NCBI GenBank assembly: GCA_973895155.1
Contig: OZ316895.1
Coordinates: 5,394,001-5,458,000 of the forward strand
Length of the DNA: 64,000 nucleotides
Source of the DNA: Marsupella aquatica
Lineage: Eukaryota > Marchantiophyta
Direction: 5' to 3'
Made by a program: the position numbers and the translations under genes. Shown piece after piece: positions 46,257-58,720 of the stretch. The notes beneath the pieces are model-generated. The model had not been told where the DNA came from. It worked only from the letters and a program-made list of their open reading frames with translations, and ran no database searches. Each line of letters opens with the position of its first letter. Within the stretch, counting starts at the first letter, position 1.

Positions 46257-46365
46257 GGTATATGGTCTCCCCAAGCCTCCCTGCCTAGGCAGGTTGGCAT
46301 AGGGTAGTCTCATCTCAGATCTCATAAAGCTGACCAAGTGACCTTCATCCTACACACTATTATCC
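46257..46365. repeat. Dispersed repeat, copy 2 of 2
   Basis: Begins GGTATATGGTCTCCCC and ends AAGTGACCTTCATCCTACAC, matching the segment at 43005-43110 with substitutions in between. Confidence 0.6.
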
Positions 46366-49300
46366 ATCAAATTTTGTGTTTCCATCACATTGTCTAAGAG
46401 GAATTTATGGAAAAAAAACAAACCCCGCTTCTATCTGATTGGTGATGTTACTTTCTGAAGTGTGAAGTGGACCCCATTTGAGACACACCCCCAGTAACTC
46501 TGGTGCAGCCCTTAAGAGCTATTTGAGAGCCACTCATCTGACGACACCAAGATCACGTTGTACAGTATACCACAGTGAAGGACAGGACAAGACACCGAAG
46601 AAAAGTACGAAGGTTGTTACCGTAGGCACTACGTTCGTTTAACAATGAAAGAAAGCCCTCTTTTGGTTGCCGTAGTGCTTACGTTAATTATTAACCACTT
46701 GCAGGAAACAACGTCAGTCTGTCACAAATCTGACATAGACATGCGCTTATCTCAAGTCTTCCTTTGATTATTATTTTTTGGTTTTTTGTTGGAGGGGCTG
46801 TGGCAGCGTATTTTTGGTGGCTGAAATTAGTCAAAATTCACCTCACTGAAGAGTCTTGGCCACATTTGGCTAAAATTGGCCAGGTATTTTTTTTTGTCAT
46901 GGAGTAGCCAGTTTCATACCTGGCCGCAGACTGGTATTTGATGGTCATCCTTAAATCTTGGGAGATCTATGGTCATAAATTAATCTAGAAATGATAGGTA
47001 AGGAATAATCTCAGCATCTTCTTTTTCAGACAAGGTGTCGATGGGCACCCTGGTGGAAAAGGAAAAACATCTAAAATTACTGTGGGCTGGGGTCTTTCTT
47101 AGAGTGGACTTAATGGTGGTCCATTGCCTTATTTTATTCCACCTGAGATTAGATCTGGACCATACCATGAGTGGAAGGGCTCCCGTTGGCTTGACTAGAA
47201 TTCAATCCCATTCAAGTAGGGTGTCTGCCTATCCTACATGGCAAGAAATGGGCCCAAAGAAATGCTATTGCAGAGTGCATATTTTGTCTAGAATGTTGGA
47301 CCACCTCTTTAAGTGGTCCAACATGTTCTCATTCGTTGAAGGGATTCGTTTATTTAACTTTATTTCAGGAGTTTTTGGTGTGGAGTCTAGATCTTTAGAA
47401 ACAAGAAGTGACTCTCCAGATTGGTTTGGTAGAAAAAAGTTGCAAAGTGTCCCCAGCATCTTGTAATGTCACCCTTGTAAAGTCACCTTGCAGCATCCAA
47501 CCCAATAGTGGCAGAAAAGGGCTGGACCAAAAATGACACTAAGTATGACCTGGAGCAAATTCCAAATTTCTTGACTGTGCCACAAACAGAAGTTGTCATG
47601 ATTAAATGATTAGGGATCTAATTCTTGTTTGTAGCAGTTCTTCTTGTTCCGCCTTTTCTTTGCTTGTCCAAGCAACAGTCTTTTCATAATTCCAACATTT
47701 TTGCATCTCCTTTATTCATTGGGCTTCCTCGCCACTTAGTAAATGATCAAGATTTTATGGTAAGATCAGCAAATCCTAATGCCCTGTGGTTTTTCTAGTT
47801 GTAGTTTTCAGTACTATATGAAAGACAAACACAATCAAGACTTGGACAGACTAGTTATGAAATTCACCTCTACTTCAACTAAAACCATCCAAATAAAAGT
47901 CTCTTAGGTCTGTAAATGTATTAATGTTATCTTTACGGGAGCCCGGGCTCTTTGAATAGGAAATCTGATGGGGACTCCACTATGTGCCCAGGAAGTATCG
48001 AAACCATTCCTCACCCTTTTCTTGAATTCTCTCATGCTGACAGCGCTAGAGACAAGGCCAGAGTCGGTTGAATGGAGAGATTGTTGGGCCTGCCATCAAG
48101 TTTAATTGAGATGCCAAAAACACTCAGTGGTCCCAGACATTTACAGACACTTTGCTTATTCACTGTATACCATGTTCTTTGGTGCATTTGGATCATTAGG
48201 AATGGGCCCCGGAATAGGCAAATGTCTGACTCTAGTAGATGACTTCTAATCAATCAGTGTTTGGTTTTCTTAGAAATTTTACTGTAGATAGTTATGCTGC
48301 AAGTGCTCATGGCAACCAACAAACACGGTTACTTTGGACAAAGAGTGCCCTGCCGGTAACCACACATCAAAATGTGGCAATATGTGATGTGCACTCATTG
48401 ATTTGAAGAAACTAACGAGGTTTATCATGGTATGGAGGGATAAGAGTGTGTTCAAGTGGACAAGAAGTAGTTTGCTGGAGCTTGGTTTTTTACGGTTTAC
48501 ATACTTGGTAGGCTCAAGAAAGTAGTTTTGGTAGGTTCATACTTGGGATGGAGTAGAGACCTTTTCTTCCAATGGCTCAAAGGTGCTGTCTCATAGGGTG
48601 GACAACTGTTCTGCACTTATATTGCTAGAGGATTGATGGACTGATTTTAGGTCCCTTATTGACATCTTTGTGTGGCATCAATCCATGACACCCAAACTCT
48701 ACATATTGTTTACTTTGGCCTTCTGATGCTGACATGGGGCATGGGTTCACGCAGAATAAACCCATGTGATTCCTTTTGAGCATCCAATGTTCCAAATCAA
48801 GTAGGACAGTTTGTCCAAGTAAAGAGGTTACCAATAGGTTTATAAGAGAAAGTTTTCTTATCTTTGTAGATTGTTAAAGTTGTGTTCTCAGTGCTAGAGA
48901 ATCAAAACACATGGCTGTATAGATTTATCATATATTTGAGAGTTTAGCATATTTAGAAGGTCTAGCACTTTACTCATATGCATGTAATATCTGTAAACTT
49001 TTTTGGAGGTTGTTTCACACTTTTTTTATAATAGCAATAAGTTTCTGAATTGACTTGCGCTAGTGGACCTGGCTTCACTCCATGAATGAGAAGTTCCATG
49101 CACAATGAAACTTAGGATGGTAGTCATTTGGGTGGGATATCTCTTTTGCACAAAGAATAATATTTATTTGTCACTTGAATCTAAGAGAGAGTTATTGCGG
49201 ACCCCCATGGGAAGTTCCTTCCAAAATCCCGGGAAGCACGTGCAGCCACATCAGCACTATTGGTAACAAACAAGAATGGTTAGTTATGCAAAAAGTACCA

Positions 49301-50160
49301 AACAAGACTATATGTCTTTGAAACAAGTCAAAGAAAAACAGTTAGACCTTGTAATTGTAAAAACAATGGAAAATTGAATAATAACATTTCAAATAAACAA
49401 GGAAAGGGGTGAAAAGGGGCTAAGAGAAAATAACCTTTGGATGCGTTGTGATTGATATATCAATATATTCCAGTAGATTGTATAATTTTCTATTTAATTA
49501 ACAATTTTTGGAATAACCATGGGTAGAAAGAAACTCTTCGACTATTGTAACATTTAGCAAGGTAACGTAAGAAACCATTTGGTTACAATGGAAAAAGGAA
49601 CACCAAGGGAACATAAAAAAGCTTTTGACTACTATGGATAAAGGAACCAAAAGAATGTAATCCCAAATGTAGTTAAGAAGCCCTTTGGCTTCTATAGTAT
49701 TTTGGGTGGACTCTATGGACATAGGAGTACCAATTAAAGGAATGTTGTGCATGCACTTCTACCATGAATAATTAACTTTTTTTCCCTTTCATCTCCAATT
49801 TCAAATTTATTCTAATATGCAACTCTTCATGTGCTCTAACTTAGTTGTTGAATAACATCAAACTTACATAACCAAAGGGTCCTTGAACTAATTGTTTTCT
49901 CTTTTATCATGTAACTTTCCACCAATTTAGAGTTAAGAATCAAACTAATGTTCTTAAATTGTACTTTGTCAGTCTGAAAGTCATTGCCCTCTCATTCTCT
50001 ACTATTCACTTTTTCAAAAAATCAATTTTCTTTTCTACTAAACAAGCATATATTTCCATTCTTTTCCCTCCAAGCCCATTGAATTTACTCACTCTTTGTC
50101 TCACAGCCTGAATATTTAAAATCAGATTTTATTTTTGGGAGGGCTCTTACAGCATGTGAG
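46366..50160. other. AT-rich intergenic DNA without a supported gene
   Basis: Open frames of up to 143 codons (47035-47466) lack family features. A perfect short hairpin lies at 47293-47324. Around 49500-49760 a loose repeat of ACCATTTGG / CCTTTGGCTTCTATA-type words occurs. No RNA gene was recognised. Confidence 0.45.
47293..47324. repeat. Perfect 12-bp hairpin ATGTTGGACCAC
   Basis: Arms ATGTTGGACCAC (47293-47304) and GTGGTCCAACAT (47313-47324) are fully complementary around an 8-nt loop CTCTTTAA. No U-run follows that would suggest an RNA polymerase III or bacterial-type terminator. Confidence 0.7.
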
Positions 50161-50267
50161 CTAAGTCGGAGGCAATATGGTAAAAGCCAGTGCCCAAGGA
50201 ACCGCGGCCACTGAGGCTCGACACCGTGGCCGGCTTAGCCAAATCACCACACCTAATTGCGGCGCAC

Positions 50268-50275
50268 TATAAATA
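50268..50275 (+). promoter_or_regulatory. TATA box of the acetolactate synthase gene
   Basis: TATAAATA lies 351 bp upstream of the ATG at 50619, within a stretch that turns from AT-rich to GC-rich. A transcript start near 50300 would give a leader of about 320 nt without an obvious intron. Confidence 0.6.
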
Positions 50276-50618
50276 GTGTAGTTTGCTTCGGGCTTGAGGA
50301 CAAAGAAGACCAGAGGCGGTGACACCCGTAACGAGAGTGCTGTAAGACTGTCGTGTGGGCAGTCAGTCAGTTGACGAGTGCCTTCTTCGGTTCGAGGTGG
50401 GTCTTGAGATCGATGAACATCTGATCCAGGAAGCTCGTTTGCAATCCGAGAAAGGTTGTGTGGGAGACGGTGTGGGGGAGCCTTGTGGACGCTTTTTCCG
50501 GATGCGGAGAGGTGAGGGGCGGTGAGGAGAGAGGTGTGGCGCCAAGGAGGAAGGAGCTGAGACGAGGAGGGAGAAAACAACTTCGGAGATTTTGCATCTG
50601 TGTGCCGCTGCGGCAGCT

Positions 50619-53600
50619 ATGGCGTACTCCTGCGGATGCGCAACTGCGGCTGTGCCTGCGGCGAGCGTGGCCGCCGCTGTTGAGAAAGGAGGGAATGTAG
50701 CACCGGCTGCGACCAGGTAAGATGACGAACTCGCAATGCTAGGTCATTCAGTTGGGATTGTGCAGGTTTCGCTGTGGGAGATGAGTCTGAGTATTTCGTC
50801 GTCATTTTGTGCATTTCCAGGGCAAGAACCCTGGTAGCGGGTAGCACTTTCTTCTCCGGAGCAGCTCTGAGGGGAGGGCCAGCCTGCAGCACTTCCACTG
50901 CTCGCTCGAGCAGGCAACACATAGAAGGTCCCAGGGCACAAGTAGTGAGTGACAAGATTCAGACGGCCCTGGATTTGCATTCAAGCGGTCCACTGTACAG
51001 CAGTGGCAAGACTCTGGTTGCTCCCACCCCAAATGGATTTCAGTCTCGTTACAGAGATGATGAGCCTCGGCAGGGCTCAGATATCCTGGTGGAGGCTTTG
51101 GAGCGAGAAGGAGTCAGAACTGTGTTTGCTTACCCTGGTGGAGCTTCCATGGAGATTCACCAAGCTCTCACACGCTCCGAACGCCTGCGCAACGTGCTGT
51201 GCCGTCATGAGCAGGGAGAAATCTTCGCTGCTGAAGGTTATGCTAAGTCATCAGGACGAGTGGGAGTCTGTATTGCAACTTCTGGTCCTGGGGCCACCAA
51301 TCTTGTAACAGGGCTTGCTGACGCTCTGCTGGACAGTGTGCCATTGGTGGCCATCACAGGTAATGTCTCCCAGAGCCCTACATTCGTCCTCAATTCTTTG
51401 CACTTTGTCATTTGTATGATAAATGCCGTCGTCAATTTTAGACGGTAGACCGTAGCAAGTATGGGTTTAAGGAATTCCCAGCATTCGGCCTTCGCCGGTA
51501 ATGTGTCGCAGAGCTCTACATTCGTCGTTAAATCTTAGCTCTTTGTCATTTGGATGAAACTAAAATGCCGTTCTCAATTCAAAACGGTGGACTGTCACCT
51601 TACAGTGTAGCAAGGATGGGTTTAAGAAATTCCGTGCAGTTCTGTAAACAAATGTGAATCTTGTTATTGTCATTTCACAGGTCAGGTACCGAGGAAGTTC
51701 ATTGGTACGGATGCCTTTCAAGAAACTCCTATTGTGGAGGTTACGCGCTCTATCACCAAGCACAATTATCTTGTGATGAATGTGGACGACATCCCTCGTA
51801 TCATACGTGAGGCTTTTTTCTTAGCTGCTTCAGGGAGACCTGGCCCTGTGTTGGTAGATATTCCCAAGGACATTCAGCAGCAAATGGCCATCCCAGTGTG
51901 GTCCCAACCAATGCAGCTGAAAGGATATGTCAAGCGACTTCCCGGCAGGCATAACGAGTCACAACTTGAGCAAATTGTCCGCCTTCTTTCCCGCTCAAAG
52001 AAGCCGGTCGTGTACTACGGTGGAGGCTGCATTGATGCCAGTGAGGAGTTGCGAGAGTTCATCAACCTGACAAATGCCCCTGTCACATCCACTCTGATGG
52101 GCCTCGGAGTATTCCCCCAGACAGACAGGAGATGTCTGCAGATGCTGGGCATGCATGGGACTGTTTATGCAAATTACGCAATTGATGGAGCAGACCTTCT
52201 GCTTGCGTTCGGAGTCCGTTTTGATGACCGCGTGACTGGGAAATTGGAGTCTTTTGCCTCCCGGGCGAGCATCGTTCACATTGATATTGATCCTGCCGAG
52301 ATTGGCAAAAACAAGCAGCCTCATGTGCCCATGTGTGCTGATATCAAGGTCGCGCTTAAGGGTTTGAACAGTTTAATAAAGAGTCAAAAGAGGACGTTTG
52401 ATTTCTCAAACTGGGTAGACGAGCTGGAGGAGCAGAAGCGAAGATGGCCTGTGAAGTTTCCCCACTTTGAGGAGGCCATCGCACCCCAGAGCGCCATTCA
52501 AATCTTGTGGGAGCTCACGCAGGGAAACGCCATCATCTCGACAGGAGTTGGGCAACATCAAATGTGGGCAGCTCAGTTCTTCAATTATGATGAACCACGC
52601 CGGTGGTTGACATCTGGAGGTGAGATTTGAGTTCCGATATTGATCTGGTAACCTCGTGGTCGTAGTTCCTCGATGATCAATTGGACGGAATGAGCATTCT
52701 GGAAGGAATTCCGCCTTTCCTCCAGTCTCTCAACTAGCGCCAGGTTCATCGTCATCCATCACTTGCAAACGGATTCGGGCTGTGAATTCTTTGCTGTCGT
52801 CAGATCAGTAGGCTCATATTTGTTATTGACACAACTTGTCTTGATAATAGGGCTAGGAGCTATGGGATTTGGTCTTCCTGCAGCACTGGGAGCCGCTGCA
52901 ACAAATCCAGATATCCCTGTGGTTGACATTGACGGTGATGGTAGTTTCCTGATGAATATTCAGGTATCTCACTTCTGTCCGGATTTTTATCATTTATTGT
53001 GGTTTCATGAGATCGATATTGCAAATCAACATTTGCGTGTTAGGTTGATCTTGGGAACTAGAGAAGTATCGAAATCTAGGAAGAATATGGAAGGAAGAGG
53101 CTGTTTGGAATCTGAAGGAAGATGCCCCTCTGGATTTTTGTTTGAGTTGCGGTAATCAGGCTAGGACTCAAGCTGATTTATTTGTGAAAGAACAACTACA
53201 TAAAAAAAATCTATGTGCAAGAATGTTCTTGTGGGGCTCATCGTTCTGCTGTGGTGTCTCAAATCTCGTCCAGTTCTGCTAAATGCCTGTACAACGCAAA
53301 CTGCTTCGTTAATGGAGTTGATTGTGGATTGAATCACAGGAACTGGCCACTATCAAGGTAGAGAAGCTACCAGTCAAAATCATGATACTGAACAATCAAT
53401 ATCTTGGTATGGTGATGCAATGGGAAGATCGTTTCTACAAGGTGATCTCTTTCCCTAAGGTTTCCTATGTAGTACATAGGCTCTTAATATCCACTTGAGC
53501 CATTGTCCAAGCGCGGTGCCGATATGTCGCTAGTTATGTGAAGTTTAGGGTTTGCGGTGTACAGGTAGAGATTTTGAGGGAATCACTTCCCTTGTACTTT

Positions 53601-54480
53601 TTTGTTGTGTGGGAAGCGCGATTGTTTTCAGCAAGCTACTTTATTGACAAGACTGTGCTGCTCTTTGCCTAGACTGTGGGAACTAGGATCCGACTTGGGT
53701 TCTTGTTCTCGGACCTCTTTGAAGAAGAGAATTCTCACGGTCTGCTTCTTTGGGTTGTACAGAAGAATCGAGCACACACATTCTTAGGAAATCCAGAGGC
53801 CGAGGATGAGATTTATCCTGACTTTTGCACCATTGCTGCCGGTTTCGGGGTGAGAGCTCTAAATCTCTGTGGTGTAACGTTGTCTACGCGTTTGGTACAC
53901 GACACTGAAGAATAGTTCTTGCCTTTTTGCACTTCTTTGAGACATCCTCTCCGAAGAGTATCATATTTAGCATGGGGATTCTTGCATATGTGCAGGTACC
54001 TAGTGCTCGAGTATCAAAAAAGCAAGATCTTAGAGCTGCAATTCAAGTGATGTTGGACACTCCTGGGCCATACTTGCTCGATGTCTGCGTACCCTATCAG
54101 GTAATACCTGGATAAATTCCTCGTGGTGGGGGAAAAGGCATCAGCACTTTCTTCGCCTCTTGTCGTTTTGATTGGGGTGCTCTTACTAAAGCTAGAAAAC
54201 TCCGAATTGGTTCTTGATTATTGTTTGCGATCTTTCAGTAGTCCCTACCTATATGCTTGTTTGTTAGTGTCTAGATGGGTGCGATACGAGTTTCCTTAGT
54301 TAGTCCTGTAGTGCAGTCTTATCTTGTGACCCTCTCTTCAAGAGCTCGCATTTTAGATGCAGAGATAGTGGGTACTGAAAGTTTCTTGTGTTTTTCCAGG
54401 AGCATGTTCTGCCAATGATTCCTGGCGGGGCAAGTTTCAAGGAGATAATCACAGAAGGTGATGGAAGGAAAGACTATTGA
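50619..54480 (+). CDS. ALS: Acetolactate synthase (acetohydroxyacid synthase) catalytic subunit, plastid; eight exons
   Basis: The enzyme (EC 2.2.1.6) condenses two pyruvates, or pyruvate and 2-oxobutyrate, in the first common step of valine, leucine and isoleucine synthesis, using thiamine diphosphate, FAD and Mg. Exons 50619-50716, 50821-51359, 51681-52619, 52851-52963, 53340-53441, 53763-53849, 53996-54100 and 54400-54480 join in phase to 2064 nt (687 residues; Arabidopsis has 670). Residues 1 to about 90 are Ala/Ser-rich, a plastid transit peptide. Key sites: [14 protein letters not shown] (catalytic Glu163), [13 protein letters not shown] (Pro216, Ala224), [14 protein letters not shown] (Asp395), the diphosphate motif [10 protein letters not shown], and [15 protein letters not shown] (Trp591). 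The C-terminus reads PMIPGGASF, with Gly670 where Arabidopsis has Ser653. Seven introns are unlike the intronless angiosperm genes. The regulatory subunit is not in the window. Confidence 0.95.
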
Positions 54481-57228
54481 GGAACTCATAGGCAATTTTG
54501 AGAATTTGGTGACATTCCTGTTGCAGAAAAGGCTCCAATATTCATTGGATATGTGGAGATACAACTGTCAGCCGAGGTTTTGGTAGTTAGGTGTAATATA
54601 GCTGGTCCCCTCAGTTTTGAGCCCTCAAAAGTGTTTGAGAACAAGACTCTCAGAGCTACTGAATCGTCCCTGTGACAGCCATTAAATGAGCTACCAGACC
54701 AGGCTTTGCACAAGGGAAGCGTCTTCCATGTCCGTCACTCTTGTAGGATTGGGCTAGGTGATAGACGCGCTGCGTCTGCACATGAGCTGACAGCAGGGGT
54801 GATGATATGAGTTGCATCAGCAGGAGCTCGCCTCAGCTTGTAAAACGAGTTCGGATTAGCAAGTGGTTTTAAGGGAGGTCGACGGTTCCTAGCTTCATTT
54901 TACTGTTCATCATACATGTCGAATTGGGGTAGTTCTGTAAATCTTCAACAATGACGAGAAACTTTTTGCGACATTTACACATTCTTTGCGGCTCTCTTGG
55001 GTTTTCAGTTGTTGGATTTGTAGTTTGTTGAAACTGTAAGTGCATGTTTGCTCTGGTACATTTATGCATTGCTTGTTTTTGGCTGAACTTTAGTTCAGTA
55101 GATGTGATGGGGGCCCTAAAATGGCCCCAAAATAATTTGGTTTGGTTCCAATACTTTGGTTCCATTTGGTTCCAATACTTTGGTCTACTATACTTTCTCC
55201 TCTGTAACTAGTCCTCACTTTCATGATGACTTATATTGAGGAGAGCAAAATATTTTCCCGAGTATTGTACAGCATGAAACAAAAAGAGATGAGAGAGAGC
55301 ATTTAATGTTTTGTTTCTTTCTAGAGAGTGTTTATTGTTATTGAATCTCTTTTGTTTTTTCATTGGAAAAATGGGTACCTACTTATGTACAGCATCTTTG
55401 AACAAGGGTTAGTTGAAACAAAAAGAGATGAGAGAAAGCATTTAATGTTGTTTTGTTTCTTTCTCGAGAGTGTTTATTGTTATTGAATCTCTTTTGTTTT
55501 TTCATTAAAAAAAGGGGTACCTACTTATGTACAGCATCTTTGAACAAGGGTTAGTTTTTCTTTCGAAAGAATCATAATGATAATTTATATACTCCTATTA
55601 ATCTTTGGAAACACTTAAGGTAAATGAAGGGGATGGGATATAAAAGGGAAGTGGATAATTTAATTTATTCTCTGTAATTTTAAATGTGTTTGTTTTTTCT
55701 TCTTTCTTTTTTAATTTCTTTTTCCTTTAAATGAAATGGGTGACCTGGGACACTCTTTCCAAGGGGCTGAATAAGAGGGGCGACTCTTTGGGCTAATAAG
55801 AGAGGAGGGATCAAAAAAAGGAGGGGAGAAATAATTGTTAACAAATAAAAAAAATGTATTCTTCACCTGAAGAGTACTTGCTGGTTCCAAGGGGCTAAGT
55901 AAGAGGGGAGGAAGAAAAAGGAGGGGACTTTTTGTGTTTCTATTTCTTCTTCATCTGTCTGTTTAGGAGAAAGGATGGACATGGAACACATGGATGGTAG
56001 TTTTTAAGAGAAATGATGGACATGGAACTCATAAATAATTGCTTTTAGATTATTTTCTTTGTTTGAGGGTGGACTATAAAGGATTAAGGGTATATATCTT
56101 AAAGGAGGGGAGGAATAAAAAGACAAAAAAGAGACATTTTTATTCTTTGGTGGGGATGGAGAAGGTTACCTTAAGGGGAGGGATAAAAAAAGGTAAAGGA
56201 AATGTTTTTTTAATTGTTAAGATATTATATTCTTTGAATCAGTTATTTTCAATCTTTTAGGGTGGGTGGGATGGAGGTTTAAGTGTATTTTAAGGGGAGG
56301 AATATAAAAGTTAGACAAAAAGGGAGAGTTTTTATTTTTATTAATCTTTGTTCAAAATTGTCTTTGCTTTTATCCTTTTTCTTGCAAGAGGGGCTGAACA
56401 CTATTTGAGGGAGTTCTTAATAAAGTAACAAATATGAAATGAAAATCAAAACAGAAAAATATATTCTTATTTTCTTTGTCTAAACTTCTCATGCATTTAT
56501 AAGCACAAATCTAGAATTTTGTTTGAGTTATTATAGGAGAATGGGTTGGGTGTACTTTTACTTAGGTTAGGTGTGATATTAATCAGGACCTAATTAGGTA
56601 ATTGGGCTGAACTATGTTCAGTTTTTGTGATGGGTGCCTAAAAATTTCTTCAAAAGTTTTTCTCCGCAAGGTACTGTCTCCGCAAAGTACTTTGTATTGT
56701 TTTTCTTGGCAAGACTCATCTAAAACAAATTCCACTTCTTTGACATTTATCTGTTTTTGCACAAATGAACTCAACAATGGGATGCAAAGCCATCCAAAAA
56801 GTTCATGAGAGAAGACCCAAAAGTCCATGTCTACATCATTTGATTCGTGCCCAGAGTTATATTATGCTGGTCAAAATTACCAAGTGGGACCTGATAGGGC
56901 TGTCGCTCAAAATGGAGCTTCTAGCTTCCGGATATTAATTGTACAATAAAATAAAATCAGATTAATAACCTATTTGTGGCATTAATTGTGTTCATCTTCA
57001 TTCTCTTATAGTAGAGTTGCCAAAATCTTATGACTTAACCATATAGTTTTGCATAGACAAGCTACAGCAGTTTGGGTACATAGTACCTTCAAGAATGTAA
57101 TCCATGTGTACATCCTTATATGCTAATTTTTTGCATGGTTGTGAAACAAATATTAAGGTCACAAAATACAATAAAGTGGGGTGAAAGCCTCAAGTTTTAT
57201 CAGATGTGAGTTCACTCGGCGTCACTCC
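54481..57228. other. Intergenic region with purine-rich AT-rich repeats
   Basis: After the synthase 3' end the DNA is AT-rich. TTGGTTCCAATACTTTGG occurs twice (about 55138-55183), and a tandem duplication lies at 55274-55552. From 55.6 to 56.4 kb, words such as AAGGGGAGGAATAAAA recur, giving a degenerate purine-rich repeat. No gene is supported. Confidence 0.5.
55274..55552. repeat. Tandem duplication of about 140 bp
   Basis: Two adjacent copies start GAAACAAAAAGAGATGAGAG and end CTTTGAACAAGGGTTAG. They differ by a few substitutions and short indels, so the duplication is recent relative to the surrounding sequence. Confidence 0.85.
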
Positions 57229-58429
57229 CTAATCAATCAATTTGGCCCCAAAGTCAAGTGAATCGCAAACAAGTTGTTGAAGACAAAGGGATTCTTTTCC
57301 ATGATGTAACACTCTCTTGAACTCAATTCTAGATAACTCTTGGTTTTTCAAGAATAATTGAAAAATGTAGTCAATCATGTTTGAAACATGGTTTTCATCC
57401 GCAAAATAACACAACCACCAAGAGATACCCACAAGGTTTGAGGAGGCGAGCAGCAACTGCCAAGCTACTTTGATTGGGAGGGAGGGTGTGGGAATTGAGG
57501 GAGACTGTGACCTGGAGCTAGGGCAAAGGCAATGGGCCTTGCAAGGCCTCAGGCAGGCCCTGCAAACCACTGGTGACCAGGAAAATTAGTCTAGCAAGGG
57601 CAGGGTGATTATGGCTTGGGCAGGGTTGGTGGCCATCTTACAACCTGAGTTGTGGTTTAACACACCTAGTAGCCGTGTAATAGTTCAGCCTTTGTGACCG
57701 ACCCCTTCGGTCACGGGCCTGGTATATTATTGGATGTGAAGTTCTCTGAAGATGTCGAGTGCGTCACTGCTCTGGTTGCTGATATTGCAGAGAATGGTGC
57801 ATGCTCATGCTCAGGGACTGCTATGAGTTGGTCTGACCTCCATGGGGGTCAAATTAAAGCCTACCACCCCCCAAACCCTAACCTGATTAGGCCTGGCAAA
57901 GTCCGGGTGAAAGCCTGGATGACAAGGAAAGTTCAGCCTCGGGTTTGTTTTGCTCCTGATAGACTGTGACACACTGTCACTTTAACCGGTAATGGGGTAA
58001 TGGTAAGAAGGATGCTTCACTTTAACAGGTGAAAAGATGTCCCAAGTAGTTTTCAAGGTGTCTAGACCAACTGTGCATTTATTTAAACTAGTCCCAGTCT
58101 TTGAACCTGCATAGTGAGGAGTACAATAAAACTCACCAAAATATTTTATTTATTTATATTTTTTGAAAGTTTATTATATATATATATATTTATTTAAGTT
58201 AATTAATGAAATAATAATAAATTTTATCATTTTAATAAATACACAATACTTTTTTCTGTGCCCATACTTTTTTTTCTGTATATATATGTTATGGTGGGGC
58301 TATAGAGCCCATTTTTAAATATAAATTAAAATCATGATAAAAAATATATATCATTATCATAATCATGAGTCCAATCCTTCCATTCACATGATAAATCATG
58401 GGGTGGTACTGTCCGGAGATTTCACTTGC

Positions 58430-58720
58430 CAGTTAAAGTCTAGAGATTTCACTTTAGAAACCTAAGACTCAACTCTAGCTTGTAGATAATGTTTTATAAA
58501 TAATTTTCATTCCCATCATAAATCATGGAGTTACTGTCTAGAGATGCACTCTAGAAACCTAGGACTCAAGTCTGGTTTGTAGATAATGTTTTATAAATAA
58601 TTTCATTCAATTTTTTTTAAATTGTAAAAAATTAAAAATCCACGGAGTTACATTCTAGAGACGTCCCTCTAGAATCTAAGGACTCAACTGTAACTTGTAG
58701 AGGGTGTTTTATAAATAAAA
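58430..58720. repeat. Three diverged tandem copies of an about 120-bp unit
   Basis: Each copy contains GTCTAGAGAT or TTCTAGAGAC, then (A)GAAACCTA(A/G)GACTCAA or a variant, then CTTGTAGATAATGTTTTATA or a variant. Divergence increases towards the third copy. Confidence 0.7.

Noticed and set aside
47035-47466. A 143-codon ORF.
   Set aside because: Contains the palindrome at 47293 and no recognisable domain; flanks are noncoding.
50161-51032. Minus-strand frames antisense to the acetolactate synthase leader and first exons.
   Set aside because: They are shadows of the GC-rich coding strand and lack their own signals.
54400-54480. Herbicide-selected mutation in acetolactate synthase.
   Set aside because: Glycine plus neighbouring changes (GGASF) looks like lineage divergence and not a single selected substitution.
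57694-57714. GTGACCGA / TCGGTCAC hairpin.
   Set aside because: Eight-base arms are short enough to be chance and nothing nearby suggests a function.
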